Notes: generated by a model not told the origin, from the sequence alone. Counted from the stretch's first letter, positions 1-10,700 are shown. The stretch is DNA of 64,000 nt from Gluconobacter oxydans (GCF_006539685.1 NZ_BJNM01000002.1:62001-126000), one strand, 5' to 3'. Made by a program: numbers and translations.

Positions 1-224
1 TGCGTAGCGCCAACTGCCTCAAGAACGACAACATTGTCTATATTGGCGATCTGGTGCAGAAGTCCGAACAGGAAATGCTCCGTACGCCCAATTTCGGGCG
101 CAAGTCGCTCAACGAGATCAAGGAAGTTCTCACCGGTATGGGGCTGTCGCTCGGCATGAGCGTCCCGGCCTGGCCGCCCGAGAACATCGAGGATCTGGCC
201 AAGCGTCTCGACGAGACGTTCTGA
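1..224 (+). CDS. rpoA: RNA polymerase alpha subunit, C-terminal fragment
   Basis: Only the last 73 codons are present (reading frame from base 3); the gene runs off the left edge. The residues read as the alpha C-terminal domain, which contacts UP elements and activators: an [11 protein letters not shown] stretch, then [16 protein letters not shown], the helix-hairpin-helix typical of alpha-CTD, and the ending [16 protein letters not shown]. rplQ begins 27 bases downstream, the usual end of the alpha ribosomal-protein operon. Identification is firm; nothing can be said about the N-terminal assembly domain. Confidence 0.96.
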   Translation, partial: RSANCLKNDNIVYIGDLVQKSEQEMLRTPNFGRKSLNEIKEVLTGMGLSLGMSVPAWPPENIEDLAKRLDETF

Positions 225-251
225 GAACTTTCAAGGTAAGGAAAACTAGCA

Positions 252-674
252 ATGCGTCATGGTGTGAGCGGGCGTAAGCTCAACGTCACCTCTTCTCACC
301 GCGCTGCCATGTTCCGCAACATGGCCGTGGCTCTCATCAAGCACGAGCAGATCACGACGACGCTGCCGAAGGCGAAGGAACTTCGCCCGGTGGTCGAGAA
401 GCTGATCACGCTCGGCAAGCGTGGCGATCTGCACGCCCGTCGTCAGGCTTTCGCACAGCTGCGTGACGACGCCGTCGTGACGAAACTGTTCTCGGCTGTT
501 GCCGAGCGCTACAAGGGACGTGCCGGTGGCTACTCCCGCGTCCTGAAGGCTGGCGTCCGTTATGGCGACAATGCCGATATGGCCGTGATCGAACTGGTCG
601 ATCGTGATGTCGCTGCAAAGGGCCAGGACAGCGGACCGAAGCAGAACGTTGCAGAGGAGCAGGAAGCCGCCTGA
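252..674 (+). CDS. rplQ: 50S ribosomal protein L17
   Basis: Structural protein of the large ribosomal subunit, 140 residues. The N-terminus ([20 protein letters not shown]) is the signature of bL17, followed by the conserved R-N-M-A-V-A-L-I and [19 protein letters not shown] segments and a GGYSRVLK motif near residue 95. The last 20 or so residues are a polar, Glu/Ala-rich tail, common in alphaproteobacterial L17. It directly follows rpoA and is closed by a strong intrinsic terminator, so it is the last gene of the operon. The ATG is preceded by an AAGGTAAGGAAAA purine run. Confidence 0.97.
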   Translation: MRHGVSGRKLNVTSSHRAAMFRNMAVALIKHEQITTTLPKAKELRPVVEKLITLGKRGDLHARRQAFAQLRDDAVVTKLFSAVAERYKGRAGGYSRVLKAGVRYGDNADMAVIELVDRDVAAKGQDSGPKQNVAEEQEAA

Positions 675-696
675 GGCTCCTTGTTTTCGAAGCTTT

Positions 697-732
697 AAAA
701 AAGGCCGGGGCAGGAATGCTCCGGCCTTTTTT
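697..732 (+). terminator. Rho-independent terminator of the rpoA-rplQ operon
   Basis: A 12-bp perfect stem (A-run plus GGCCGG, 697-708; CCGGCC plus T-run, 721-732) with a 12-base loop, starting 22 bases after the rplQ stop. The A and T tracts on both sides mean it could also stop antisense transcription. Confidence 0.9.
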
Positions 733-1013
733 GATTCGTGGTTTCTTTGCCACGATGTTGTGTGATATGCAGTCCCCACTCTTTGCAGACCCATTCCTGT
801 CCTGTGTCGGGACAGCGTGAGATTCCGTTTCCTCACGGGAGCGGTTCCCGCCCTTTTTGGAGAACGTTCCGCCGTTCTTCGCGGTGGGTCTGCACAATTC
901 TGAGAAACAGGTCCGAGCACTCTCGTAGGGCCTGCCACGACGCATCGAATATGTATCCTGGCAATGAGGCCCGGATGGGTTCGTGATGCGTCTAGCGTTT
1001 GGAGAGCGTTATA
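733..1013. other. Intergenic region between rplQ terminator and MFS gene
   Basis: About 280 bases with no convincing gene. A small hairpin (TCGTGG, 735-740, pairing with CCACGA around 749-754) is visible. The short frames here have no ribosome-binding site or recognisable sequence. The promoter and leader of the downstream permease must lie here, but I see no clear -35/-10 pair or riboswitch. Confidence 0.4.
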
Positions 1014-2324
1014 ATGTCCGAATCTTCCCCCCCCAAGCACGGGCTTGCGGAAGCCCTTGGGATACCCAGAGCCCTGTTCTGGGCATTTGTGGGACAGCTC
1101 CTGTTCATGGTCGGTGATGGCGTGGAGGCGGGGTATCTCGATACCTACATGCTTCATCACGGCCATACGCAGGGTTTCGTGAACGAAATGTTCACTTTCT
1201 ACGGAATCACCGTGATGATCGCCGCCTGGTTCTCCGGGCCGTTGTCGGATCTCATGGGGCCGAAGAAAGTCATGTGGCTTGGTCTCGTCCTGTGGGCCAT
1301 TCTTGAAGTGGGCTTCCTGTCCCTGGGTCTTGGACCCAACAGCGGACCGATGATCCTGCTTTTCTATACGCTTCGCGGCTTTGCCTATCCGCTTTTTGCG
1401 TATGGCTTCCTTGTCTGGATTGCCGCTGCCACGCCGACCGCCATGCTGGGTTCGGCTGCTGGCTGGTTCTGGTTTTCCTTTTCGGCCGGCCTGCCGACGC
1501 TTGGCTCGCAGTTCGCGCGTTTTGCCATTCCGCAGATCGGTGAGCTTCGGACCTTCTGGTGCTCCCTCGGACTGGTGATCATTGGTGGTCTTGTCGCTCT
1601 GCTGTTTACGCATGAGCCGACCGGCAAGAAGCGCCTTCTGCCGGACCATGTTCCGACCAAGGACATTTTCTTTGGTTCCATGAGCATCATGTGGCGTGAG
1701 CCCAAGACGCTGATCGCCGGTATCGTCCGTGTGATCGACACGTCTTCGGAATATGCATTCCTGGCGATCATGCCGGCGTTCTTCGTCGACCATCTCGGCT
1801 TTTCCCTCGGCCAGTGGCTGAACCTGCTGTCGCTCATCTTCCTGAGCAACATCCTGTTCAACCTTGTCTCGGGTATGGTTGCCGATAGCCTTGGGCACCG
1901 GTTCGTTGTCGCCGTGTTCGGTGGCATTGGCGGCTTCATCGCCATTCCGCTGTTCTATTATGTGCCGCTGTGGTTCCCCGGAAACTTCTGGGCCGTGGCC
2001 GCCGCAGGCATCTTCTACGGTGCGACCGTCGCAGCGTTCGTTCCGCTGTCCGGCCTGATGCCGCAGATCTGCCCGCGTGAGAAAGCGGCGGCTCTGTCCA
2101 TTCTGGGTCTGGGTGCAGGTGCATCCACTTGGGTTGGTCCGGCAGTTGTGGCCGGCTGTGAAGCGGTCTTCGGTCCGGGCATGCAGTATGTGATCTGGAC
2201 CTTTGCCGTGATCTATCTGGCCTCTGCCGGCATGACGACGGCTCTGACCATCTCGCCGGAAGCACGTCGCTACAGCGAAGAAGCTGCAGCACGGGGCGAG
2301 AGCGCTCCAGTGGTTGGGCACTGA
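1014..2324 (+). CDS. MFS transporter, polyol permease-like
   Basis: Inner-membrane secondary transporter of the major facilitator superfamily, 436 residues, about 12 hydrophobic segments. The N-terminus (GIPRALFWAFVGQLLFMVGDGVEAGYLD) resembles the ribitol/D-arabitol/sorbitol permease family (RbtT/DalT type). Loop 2-3 carries an MFS motif A variant, GPLSDLMGPKKVMWLG, near residues 75-90. Polyol uptake would suit an acetic acid bacterium, but the substrate is inferred from resemblance only. The ATG at 1014 is chosen over the TTG at 999 because GGAGAG lies 7 bases before it. It stands alone between two terminators. Confidence 0.82.
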   Translation: MSESSPPKHGLAEALGIPRALFWAFVGQLLFMVGDGVEAGYLDTYMLHHGHTQGFVNEMFTFYGITVMIAAWFSGPLSDLMGPKKVMWLGLVLWAILEVGFLSLGLGPNSGPMILLFYTLRGFAYPLFAYGFLVWIAAATPTAMLGSAAGWFWFSFSAGLPTLGSQFARFAIPQIGELRTFWCSLGLVIIGGLVALLFTHEPTGKKRLLPDHVPTKDIFFGSMSIMWREPKTLIAGIVRVIDTSSEYAFLAIMPAFFVDHLGFSLGQWLNLLSLIFLSNILFNLVSGMVADSLGHRFVVAVFGGIGGFIAIPLFYYVPLWFPGNFWAVAAAGIFYGATVAAFVPLSGLMPQICPREKAAALSILGLGAGASTWVGPAVVAGCEAVFGPGMQYVIWTFAVIYLASAGMTTALTISPEARRYSEEAAARGESAPVVGH

Positions 2325-2361
2325 GTTCAGGGCATTTCGTCATTGCTCTGACACTGTAAAA

Positions 2362-2395
2362 GAAGGGGGCAGTCCGGGATCGGGCTGCCCCCTTC
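2362..2395 (+). terminator. Hairpin terminator after the MFS gene
   Basis: A perfect 11-bp stem (GAAGGGGGCAG, 2362-2372, with CTGCCCCCTTC, 2385-2395) and a 12-base loop, 37 bases past the stop codon. There is no strong T-tract, so termination efficiency is uncertain. Confidence 0.65.
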
Positions 2396-2430
2396 CGCGT
2401 TGGGAGGCAGTCATGTCAAGGAGAAGAGCT

Positions 2431-2655
2431 ATGGACGCCGATCTGGAACAGTATCTGGAGGCAGGGGTAGGGCGGTTGCAGGACGATGCCAGCGCCTGTC
2501 CCTGGATGAACGGTCTTGAGAAAAAAGTTTCCAGTGCAGCAAGAGAAACTGAGGCACTTGTCAGCGATTTGATGGTGGATCAGCCACTGTTCTGGTTGCT
2601 GACCTCGTTTTTCATCGGGATTTTGTTGGGAAAAGGTCTTTTTCGGAAAAGTTAA
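2431..2655 (+). CDS. Small membrane-anchored protein, DUF883/ElaB-like tail
   Basis: 74 residues: a polar N-terminal half, then one hydrophobic segment near residues 50-68 followed by a basic end (LFRKS). The pattern D-Q-P-L-(hydrophobic)-G-x-G-x-R-K-S resembles the C-terminal anchor of ElaB/YqjD/DUF883 proteins and the tail of the CsbD-like protein at 12635. The ATG at 2431 has AAGGAGA 5-6 bases upstream; an in-frame ATG at 2413 is the alternative. DUF883 relatives bind ribosomes at the membrane in stationary phase, but that role is not shown here. Confidence 0.6.
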   Translation: MDADLEQYLEAGVGRLQDDASACPWMNGLEKKVSSAARETEALVSDLMVDQPLFWLLTSFFIGILLGKGLFRKS

Positions 2656-2716
2656 ACTTCCGCAGGCTCGTCACGTTACGACATGACCACGAACTCTTGG
2701 GCGAGGAGCCTGCGTC

Positions 2717-2887
2717 ATGCTGCACTATGCGATTGTTTTCTTTATCATTTCCATCATTGCCGGTGTTTTCGGCTTTTCCGGTATTTCGGCCGCAACGGCT
2801 GGGATCGCCAAGCTGTTCTTCATCGTCTTCCTGGTGCTGGCAGTGCTGGCCATTCTCGCAGGTGTCGCGGGGCTGCACGCTCTCTGA
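2717..2887 (+). CDS. DUF1328 small membrane protein (YtjA-like)
   Basis: A 56-residue protein, almost entirely hydrophobic: [20 protein letters not shown], then a short [11 protein letters not shown] linker and a second membrane helix ending in GVAGLHAL. This two-helix pattern, with GVFGFxGIS in the middle, is the DUF1328/YtjA family. Function is unknown; in enterobacteria it is often near stress genes. GAGGAG lies 9 bases before the ATG. A bidirectional terminator follows 23 bases after the stop. Confidence 0.85.
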
Positions 2888-2910
2888 TTCCGGCAGACGG
2901 GGCGGATATG

Positions 2911-2943
2911 AAAAGGGCGGGTGCCAATGGCCCCGCCCTTTTT
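2911..2943. terminator. Bidirectional terminator between DUF1328 gene and efflux operon
   Basis: An 11-bp stem (AAAAGGGCGGG, 2911-2921, with CCCGCCCTTTT, 2932-2942) and a 10-base loop, T-rich on both strands. It lies between convergent genes and can serve both. Confidence 0.88.
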
Positions 2944-2950
2944 CTGTGCT

Positions 2951-4495
2951 TCAGTTTCCGTTCTTGTCCCTCTGGATGAAGGACGGAAGCAGCGGATTGT
3001 CCGTCTGGAGCGAGTTTTTGCTCGGAAGCTGCTGCGTGGTCCAGCCGCCGCCAAGATCCGTTATCAGCTTTACTTCGGCAAGGAACTGCTGCTGCCGCAC
3101 GCTGAGCTGGGTTTCCTGATATTGCAGGGCATTCTGCTCGGCCGTGATGACCGTCGTATAGATCTGGGTTCCGGCAAGATATTCGTTCATCGAAACCTGA
3201 ACCGCGGCCTCGGCGGATTTTACGGCAGCATTCTGCAGGGCCAGCTGCTGATCGAGATAATGCAGACCTGACATCTGATCCTCGGTGTCCTGCAGCGCGG
3301 CCAGGACTGTCTGACGGTAGGTGGCGACAGCGTTGTCGTAATCGGCTTCTGCACTGCGAACTGCAGCGGAGCGCGAGCCGCCCTCGAAGATGGTCTCCGT
3401 TGCCGCGGCGCCAAGGCTCCAGGTCCGGGTAGCGGTCTGGATCAGCTGCTGGAGCGGATTGCCGCTGTAGCCGTAGGATGCGGAGAGTGTGACCTGTGGG
3501 AAGAAGGCCCCGATCTCGTATCCGATTTCGGCATTATAGGCTTCCATGTTCCGCTCGGCCTGCGCCACATCTGGACGGCGCTGAAGCAGCATGGACGGGA
3601 CCGCAGCAGGCGCCGGGGGGATCGTCTCGGGCAGAGGAGAGGGCGCCAGCGTGAGCTCTGCCGGAGCGCGGCCCGTCAGCATCGCGATGGCATGCTCATA
3701 CTGCGAGCGGGCAATATGCGCGTTGGAGAGGCTGGCCTGTGTCGATTGCAGGAGATACCGGGCCTGAAGCACGCTTGCGGGATCGGCGACACCGGCTTCG
3801 AGCTGGTTCTGAAGGATCTCCAGGTTGTGGCGATACAGATCCACGTTGCGGGCATAGAGCGCAATCAGGCTGTCCTGATAACGCAGATCAAAATAATCCT
3901 GAGCCAGCTGGAGCTGATAGGACAGGCGCATGTTGGCAACCAGCGCGGCATCGGCCTGGGTTGCTGCAACCTGCTCCTGCACCTGACGGCGGATCATGCC
4001 CCAGACGTCCACGGTCCAGCTTGCGGAAGGGCCGGTCGTCCATGTGTTGGACGTGTAGGACCGGCTGGACGTGTAGGGAATGCCGTTGCTGGCATTCGAG
4101 GTGCTGCCGCCCTCCGAGTTGCGGTTGAAGCTGAACTTGCCGCTCAGGGTCGGGAACAGCTGCGCGCGGATCGAGTCAATCGTGGCGGCAGCCTTGCGGT
4201 ACTGCGCCTCGTATTCCTTCAGGCTCTGATTGGATGTGGCAACCCGCTCTTCAAGATCGTTCAGGATGGGATCGTTGAAGATCGTCCACCAGTCTCCCTT
4301 GGGCATCTTTGCAAGATCCGGGGCGGCCATCTGCCAGCCGGGGGGCGGGGGGGCTTCCTTGAATTTGGCAGAGATGATGGCCTTCGGACGATGATAGTTC
4401 GGTCCGACCATGCCGCCGATGCAGCCGCTCAGGAAAGGCAGGGTCGCTGCCCCCAGCAGGGCAGTGCGCAGGGTAGACTTACGGAGGGCGGTCAT
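2951..4495 (-). CDS. opmB: RND efflux outer-membrane lipoprotein (OprM/NodT family)
   Basis: Outer-membrane channel of the tripartite pump encoded upstream, 514 residues. The first 25 residues are a lipoprotein signal ending in the lipobox FLSGC, so the mature protein should be acylated at Cys25. VGPNYHRP follows, the N-terminal mark of NodT/OprM proteins, then two TolC-like repeats; the C-terminal LITDLGGGW motif is typical. Its start overlaps the stop of the preceding pump gene (TGATG), so translation is coupled. The symbol follows the Pseudomonas muxABC-opmB order and is by analogy. Substrates are unknown. Confidence 0.88.
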   Translation of the reverse strand: MTALRKSTLRTALLGAATLPFLSGCIGGMVGPNYHRPKAIISAKFKEAPPPPGWQMAAPDLAKMPKGDWWTIFNDPILNDLEERVATSNQSLKEYEAQYRKAAATIDSIRAQLFPTLSGKFSFNRNSEGGSTSNASNGIPYTSSRSYTSNTWTTGPSASWTVDVWGMIRRQVQEQVAATQADAALVANMRLSYQLQLAQDYFDLRYQDSLIALYARNVDLYRHNLEILQNQLEAGVADPASVLQARYLLQSTQASLSNAHIARSQYEHAIAMLTGRAPAELTLAPSPLPETIPPAPAAVPSMLLQRRPDVAQAERNMEAYNAEIGYEIGAFFPQVTLSASYGYSGNPLQQLIQTATRTWSLGAAATETIFEGGSRSAAVRSAEADYDNAVATYRQTVLAALQDTEDQMSGLHYLDQQLALQNAAVKSAEAAVQVSMNEYLAGTQIYTTVITAEQNALQYQETQLSVRQQQFLAEVKLITDLGGGWTTQQLPSKNSLQTDNPLLPSFIQRDKNGN

Positions 4496-7400
4496 CAGGA
4501 CTGTGTTTCCCGGGAAGAAAGATGGAAGAAGGAGGCGATATGGGCCCGCAGACGGCCCATGGCGCGCCCGAACCGGTCGAGATACAGGAAAATGACGGGG
4601 GTGCTGTAGAGCGTCAGAAGCTGGCTGACCACGAGACCGCCAAGGATGGCGATGCCCAGCGGACGCCGCAGTTCACAGCCATATCCGTTGCCGATGATCA
4701 GGGGCACGGCGCCGAATGCGGCTGCCAGCGATGTCATGAGGATCGGGCGGAAGCGCAGATGGCTCGCCTGACGGATGGCATCCGTGGGGGACAGCCCTTC
4801 ACGCTGCGCCACCAGGGCGAAGTCGATCAGCATGATGGCGTTCTTCTTGACGATACCGATCAGCAGGATCACGCCGATCATCGCCATGAGGGAAAACTCC
4901 TCACCACACACCTGAAGGGCCAGGATGGCGCCCACACCCGCAGACGGCAGGGTCGAGAGGATCGTCAGGGGGTGGATCAGGCTCTCATACAGAATGCCGA
5001 GCACGATATAGACGGCCGCGAGTGCCGCGAGGATCAGCAGGGCCTCGTTGCCGACCGACTTCTGGAAGGCCGCCGCGTTGCCGGCAAATCCGCCATGAAT
5101 GTCCGCAGGGACATGCAGCTTGACCATGGCGGCCTGAACGGCATCGACAGCCGGACCAAGCGAGACGCCTGGGGCAAGGTTGAAGGAGATGGTCGTCGCG
5201 ACGGACTGTCCGTCATGGCTGACGGTCAGGGTCGTGTTGGTGTTGCGGTGGCGCGAGACCACGGAGAGCGGCACCATCGTGGATGCGCTCGTGGCCACCG
5301 CGGAGCCGCTCGAGGCTGACTTGCCGCCGGCCAGCGCATTGGCCACCGAGTTCTGATAGGAGATTTCGCTCTCGGACAGGGTGGTGGTCGTGCTTGTGGC
5401 CTTGACGCGGATGTTGTTGGACGCCGTTCCGCCTGCGGCTGTCCCGCCCGAGATGCTGACCCACATCTGATCCAGCATTGACGGATCCTGCCAGTAGCGG
5501 GGGGCCGCTTCCATGACGACGCGGTACTGGTTGAGATTGCCGTAGATGATGGATGCCGAGCGCTGGCCGAACGCATCATAGAGCGTATTGGAAATCAGCT
5601 GCGGCGTGACGGAGTAGCGGGCCTCCGTATCGCGGTTGATCGCGATGTTGATGCCCTGTCCACCCTGTTCCACGTCCGAAGTGACGTCCATGAGTTCCGG
5701 CAGCTTCGAGAGCGCGGCCACGATCTTGGGCGTCCATTCGAACAGGTCCTCGGCGGAGGGGCCTTCCAGCGAATATTGATAGGCGGCATCGCCGGCGCGC
5801 GCGCCCATCCGCACGCTGCCCGGCGCCATCAGGCGGAGCTGTGCGCCGGGGATGTGGGAGAAGCGGCGGGTCAGGCGCTGAATGGTCGTGGCGAGATCGT
5901 CCGTGCGCTCGGATTTGGGCTTGAGGGCGACGAACATGTTGGCGGAGTTGGCCGAACGTCCGCCAACACCGCCCATGACGCCCACGACGTCACGATCGGA
6001 TGCGACGGCTTTCATGGCCTTGACCACGATTTTCTGGAGCGCCTGGAACGAGATCGACTGGTCGGCAACGACGCGGCCCATGATCTGTCCCGTATCCTCG
6101 GACGGGAAAAAGCCCTTGGGCATCTTCACATACAGCACACCCGCAAGAACCAGCGTGGCGGGCAGGGACATCGCGATCAGGAACTGGTGCCCCAGCGCCC
6201 AGTCGAGGGAGCGTCCGTAACCTGCGGTAATGCCGTTGATCGAACGTTCGAGGAAGCGGCCGATCTTCTTCCACAGGCCCGGACCCTGATCGTCCGTATG
6301 GGTCAGGAGCTGGGCGCTGATCATGGGCGTCAGCGTCAGGGACAGGACCAGCGAGATGCAGAGCGTGATGACCATGGTCATCGCGAACTCGTGGAACAGG
6401 CGCCCGGCAATGCCGCCCATCAGCATGATCGGTGCGAAGACGACGATCAGCGAGACGGTGATCGAGACGACGGTGAAGGCCACTTCCGTCGTGCCCTTGA
6501 TGGCGGCTTCCTGCCGTTCGTAACCCATCTCCATGTAGCGGGCGATGTTTTCCAGAACGACGATCGCGTCATCGACCACGAAGCCGGTCGAGATCGTCAG
6601 GGCCATCAGCGACATGTTGTCGAGCTGGTATCCCATCAGCGACATCGCGCCGAAGGTGCCAATGATCGAGACCGGAACCACGATGGCCGGGACCATGATG
6701 GCCGACAGGCTGCGCAGGAACAGCAGGACCACGACCACCACGAGCACGACGGCGATGATGAGCGTCTGTTTCGTATCGTCCAGCGAGGCCCGGATCGTTT
6801 TGGAGCGATCGATCAGGATCGAGATATCGGTGTTGCCAGGCAGGGCGGACTGCAGGACAGGCAGGCGGCTGCGGATGCCGTCGATCGTCTTGATGACGTT
6901 GGCCCCGCCCTGGGTGAACACGGTGCAGATGATGGCGGCCTGACCATTCAGGTAGCCAGCCTGACGGAGATCCTCGACGCTGTCATTGACCTCCGCAACA
7001 TCCGTGAGACGGACGGGCTGGCTGTCACGGTAGGCGATGATCAGGTCGCGGTATTCTTCGGCCTTCGTGGCCTGATCGTTGGTGGAGAGCATCATGCGCT
7101 CGCCATTGGCGTCCAGAAAGCCCTTGGGCGTATGCGCGTTGGCGGATGCCAGGGCCGCGCGGAGATCCTCGAACCCGATCCCATAGCGGAACAAGCGCAA
7201 GGGGTTAATCTCGACGCGCACGGCCGGCAGGGAAGCGCCCCGGATGTTCACATCGCCCACGCCTTCGATCTGGCTGAGCTGCGGGATCAGGATATTGCTG
7301 GCGAAGTCGTAGAGTTCCTGCGGCGTCCGGGTGCTGGAGGTCAGCGTCAGCGCAAGGACGGGCGGCCCATTCGAGTTCGCCTTCCTATAGGTCGGGTTGC

Positions 7401-7773
7401 TGCGCAGGGTCGTGGGCAGATCCTGCCGCGCACCCTGCAACGCCGCCTCCACGTCACGCGCCGCGCCGTTGATATCCCGCGACAGGTCGAACTGCAGCGT
7501 GATGCGCGTCTGGTTGACCGTGGATTCCGACGTCATTTCGGTCACGCCGGAAATCGCGCCCAGATGCCGTTCCAGAGGGCCGGCAATCGTGCTCGCGATT
7601 TCGGACGGGGAGCCGCCGGGCTGGTTCGCGGTCACCATGATGACCGGGAAATCCACGTCCGGCAGATCGGCGACCGGCAGGGTAAAATACCCCATGATGC
7701 CGCCCATCACGAGAGCGACGGCCAGCAGCGTCGTGCCGACGGGCCTCAGGACAAAGAGGCGGACCAGATTCAC
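4495..7773 (-). CDS. muxC: RND efflux inner-membrane transporter, MuxC/MdtC type
   Basis: Proton-driven inner-membrane pump subunit, 1092 residues, the usual RND size: 12 membrane helices and two large periplasmic loops. N-terminal helix MNLVRLFVLRPVGTTLL; the fourth helix carries the GFVVDDAIVVLENI motif with the paired Asp of the proton relay; a second copy-type segment (GVILLIGIVKKNAIMLIDFA) is near residue 960. The GTG start overlaps the stop of the previous RND gene by four bases (GTGA). Two different RND proteins side by side point to a MdtBC/MuxBC heteromultimer. It differs from most homologues by a Ser/Thr/Ala-rich stretch around residues 800-835. Confidence 0.9.
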   Translation of the reverse strand: MNLVRLFVLRPVGTTLLAVALVMGGIMGYFTLPVADLPDVDFPVIMVTANQPGGSPSEIASTIAGPLERHLGAISGVTEMTSESTVNQTRITLQFDLSRDINGAARDVEAALQGARQDLPTTLRSNPTYRKANSNGPPVLALTLTSSTRTPQELYDFASNILIPQLSQIEGVGDVNIRGASLPAVRVEINPLRLFRYGIGFEDLRAALASANAHTPKGFLDANGERMMLSTNDQATKAEEYRDLIIAYRDSQPVRLTDVAEVNDSVEDLRQAGYLNGQAAIICTVFTQGGANVIKTIDGIRSRLPVLQSALPGNTDISILIDRSKTIRASLDDTKQTLIIAVVLVVVVVLLFLRSLSAIMVPAIVVPVSIIGTFGAMSLMGYQLDNMSLMALTISTGFVVDDAIVVLENIARYMEMGYERQEAAIKGTTEVAFTVVSITVSLIVVFAPIMLMGGIAGRLFHEFAMTMVITLCISLVLSLTLTPMISAQLLTHTDDQGPGLWKKIGRFLERSINGITAGYGRSLDWALGHQFLIAMSLPATLVLAGVLYVKMPKGFFPSEDTGQIMGRVVADQSISFQALQKIVVKAMKAVASDRDVVGVMGGVGGRSANSANMFVALKPKSERTDDLATTIQRLTRRFSHIPGAQLRLMAPGSVRMGARAGDAAYQYSLEGPSAEDLFEWTPKIVAALSKLPELMDVTSDVEQGGQGINIAINRDTEARYSVTPQLISNTLYDAFGQRSASIIYGNLNQYRVVMEAAPRYWQDPSMLDQMWVSISGGTAAGGTASNNIRVKATSTTTTLSESEISYQNSVANALAGGKSASSGSAVATSASTMVPLSVVSRHRNTNTTLTVSHDGQSVATTISFNLAPGVSLGPAVDAVQAAMVKLHVPADIHGGFAGNAAAFQKSVGNEALLILAALAAVYIVLGILYESLIHPLTILSTLPSAGVGAILALQVCGEEFSLMAMIGVILLIGIVKKNAIMLIDFALVAQREGLSPTDAIRQASHLRFRPILMTSLAAAFGAVPLIIGNGYGCELRRPLGIAILGGLVVSQLLTLYSTPVIFLYLDRFGRAMGRLRAHIASFFHLSSRETQS

Positions 7774-10700
7774 GGAGCGCCTGTCTGCGGGTTGGAGGTC
7801 TGGGGCTTCGAAGGTGGGCTGCTGCGACGGTGACGCTTGATGAAAGCGCGGGTTTTCGTGCCGAGTTCATCCATGAACAGATAGATGACGGGCGTGGTGA
7901 ACAGGGTCAGGAGCTGCGACATCATCAGGCCGAAGACAATGGCCACACCCAGCGGACGACGCAGTTCGGAACCGACACCCGTGCCAAGCAGCAGGGGCAG
8001 GGCGCCGAACAGGGCGGCCAGCGTGGTCATCAGGATCGGACGGAAACGGAGCATGGCCGCGCGCTTGATGGACTCAAGGGGCGTATGGCCTTCCAGACGT
8101 TCGGCTTCGAGCGCGAAGTCGATCATCATGATGGCGTTCTTCTTCACGATGCCGATCAGCAGCACGATGCCGATGATGCCCATGATGTCGAGATCCATCC
8201 CGAACAGATAGAGCCCGATCAGTGCACCGATGGCGGCCGAAGGCAGGGTGGAGAGGATCGTGATCGGGTGGACATAGCTCTCATAGAGAATGCCCAGCAC
8301 GATATAGACCGCGATCACGGCCGCCATGACCAGCCAGACTTCGTTGGACAGCGACGAGCGGAACGCCGCGGCCGTGCCCTGGAAGGCGGTCTGGAACTCC
8401 GGCGGCAGGCCGATCTGCTTTTCCACGCGTTCGATGGCGTCGGTCGCGGTGCCCAGCGAATAGCCATTGGCCACGTTGAACGAGACGGTCGTGGCGGGGA
8501 ACTGCCCGTAATGGCTGATCAGCAGCGGCGAGAGCGCATGGGTGATCGTCGTCACCTGCGACAGCGGCACGAGACCGGATGTCGGCTGGCGGGTCGGGCC
8601 GGACGTGCTGGCGCCGGCTTCGGACGAGATGCCCGGCAGGTAAAGCTGGCTCAGGGATGTCAGATCGGTCTGGAGCTTCGGATCGGCTTCCAGAATGACG
8701 CGGTACTGGTTGGACTGCGTGTAGATCGTGGTGATCTGGCGCTGGCCGTAGCTGTCATACAGAAGGTTGTCGATCGTCTGCGGCGTGATGGAGTAACGCG
8801 CGCCGGTCGGACGGTCGAGCGAGAGCTGGGCGACCAGCCCCTCGGCCTGAAGGTCGGACGTCACATCCGTCAGGGATGGCTCTTTGCGCAGCGCATCCAC
8901 GAATTTCGGCACCCAGGTCTTGAAGGTGTCGTAATCCGGGTTTTCCAGCATGAACTGGTACTGCGTGGCGGAGATCGAGGAATCCAGCGACAGATCCTGG
9001 ATCGGCTGGACATAGAGTTCGGCGCCGGTCACCTGCTGGCCGACGGAAAAGAGGTGGCGCAGGATCGTCTGAAGGTCGCTCGTCCGCTGTTCACGCGGCT
9101 TGAGGTTGATGAGGAAGCGGCCGACATTCAGCGTCATGTTCTGGCCGTCGATCCCGACGAAGGACGAGATGCTGGCGACGTCCGGATCCTTGAGGATCAC
9201 GTCTCCAAGGGCGGCCTGACGCTCCTTCATGCCTTCGAAGGAAATGGCCTGCGACATCACGGAGATGCCCTGAATGACGCCCGTGTCCTGCGTCGGGAAG
9301 AAGCCTTTGGGAATGGTCCAGGCCAGAACGCCCGTCAGGATGATCGTGCCGACCGTGACCAGAAGGGTCGTGACACGGAAGCGCAGCACCACGTCGAGCC
9401 AGCGGCCATAGCCTGCGATCAGCGCATTGATGCCGCGTTCGGTGCTGTTGGACAGACGGCTCCAGAGCGTGTTCTTCGTGGACGGCGCGTGTGTATCGGA
9501 GAGCAGGCGCGCGCACATCATCGGCACCAGCGTCAGGGCGACGACGGCGGAAATGATGATCGTGATGGAAAGCGTCATCGCGAATTCATGGAAGAGACGC
9601 CCGACGACATCCTTCATGAATAGTAGCGGAATCAGCACGGCGATCAGCGAGACCGTCAGCGAGATGATGGTGAAGCCGATTTCGCCCGCGCCCTTGAGCG
9701 CAGCGGTATAGCGGTCTTCGCCAGCTTCGACATAACGCGCGATGTTCTCGATCACCACGATGGCGTCATCGACGACAAAGCCGGTCGCAATGGTCAGGGA
9801 CATCAGCGAGAGATTGTCGAGCGAGAAGCCCAGCAGATACATCGCCGCCAGCGTACCGATCAGCGAGAGCGGAACGGACAGGCTCGGAATGATCGTCGCC
9901 GGAACGTTTCGCAGGAATACGAAGATCACGCCCACGACCAGCAGCATGGCCAGTGCGAGTTCGTATTCCACGTCATTGACCGAGGCGCGGATGGTGGTGG
10001 TCCGGTCGGTCAGGGGCGTGACGTCAATGCCGGGCGGCAGGTCGAGTTTGAGCTGCGGCAGGACGCGCAGCACGTTGTCCACGACGCCAATGACATTCGC
10101 GCCGGGCTGGCGCTGCACGTTCAGGATCAGCGCAGGCGTGCGGTTGGCCCAGGCGGCGAGCTGTGCGTTTTCCGCACCTTCGACGACGGTTGCGATGTCC
10201 CGCACGCGGATCGGACCGTTGTTCTGATACGCGATCACCTGATTCATGAGCTGTTCGACGGACTGGATCTGACCGTCGATGCGCAGGGAGGTGGAGCGCT
10301 TGGGACCGTCGAACGTACCGGTCGGGGAGTTGACGTTCACCGTGCTGATAATGGTGCGCAGCGTATCAATCGCGATGCCGTAGGATGTCAGCTTCGGGAT
10401 GTTGACCTGGATCCGGTACGCCTTGCGGTTGCCGCCCGACAGGGTGACGAGACCGACGCCGGAAATCTGGCTGATCTTCTGCTCAAGACGTGTGTTGACG
10501 TAATCCTCGACTTCCGGAAGCGGCAGCGTCTTGGACGTGATGCCGAGCGTCAGGACGGGAGTGTCAGCCGGATTGACCTTTGCATAGATCGGGGGGGCGG
10601 GCAGATCGCTGGGGAGCAGGGAGGTGGCGTTGTTGATTGCGGCCTGAACTTCCTGTTCGGCCACGTCCATCGACATGTCGAGCCCGAAGCGCAGGGTCAC

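Noticed and set aside
246-2321. A 691-codon open frame on the minus strand opposite rplQ and the MFS gene
   Set aside because: Low-complexity Arg/His/Gly-rich translation with no family resemblance, no ribosome-binding site, fully antisense to two well-supported genes; a by-product of high GC.
5776-7833. A 685-codon plus-strand frame opposite muxC
   Set aside because: Antisense to a clear RND gene with His/Arg/Asp-rich composition; the same happens opposite muxB.
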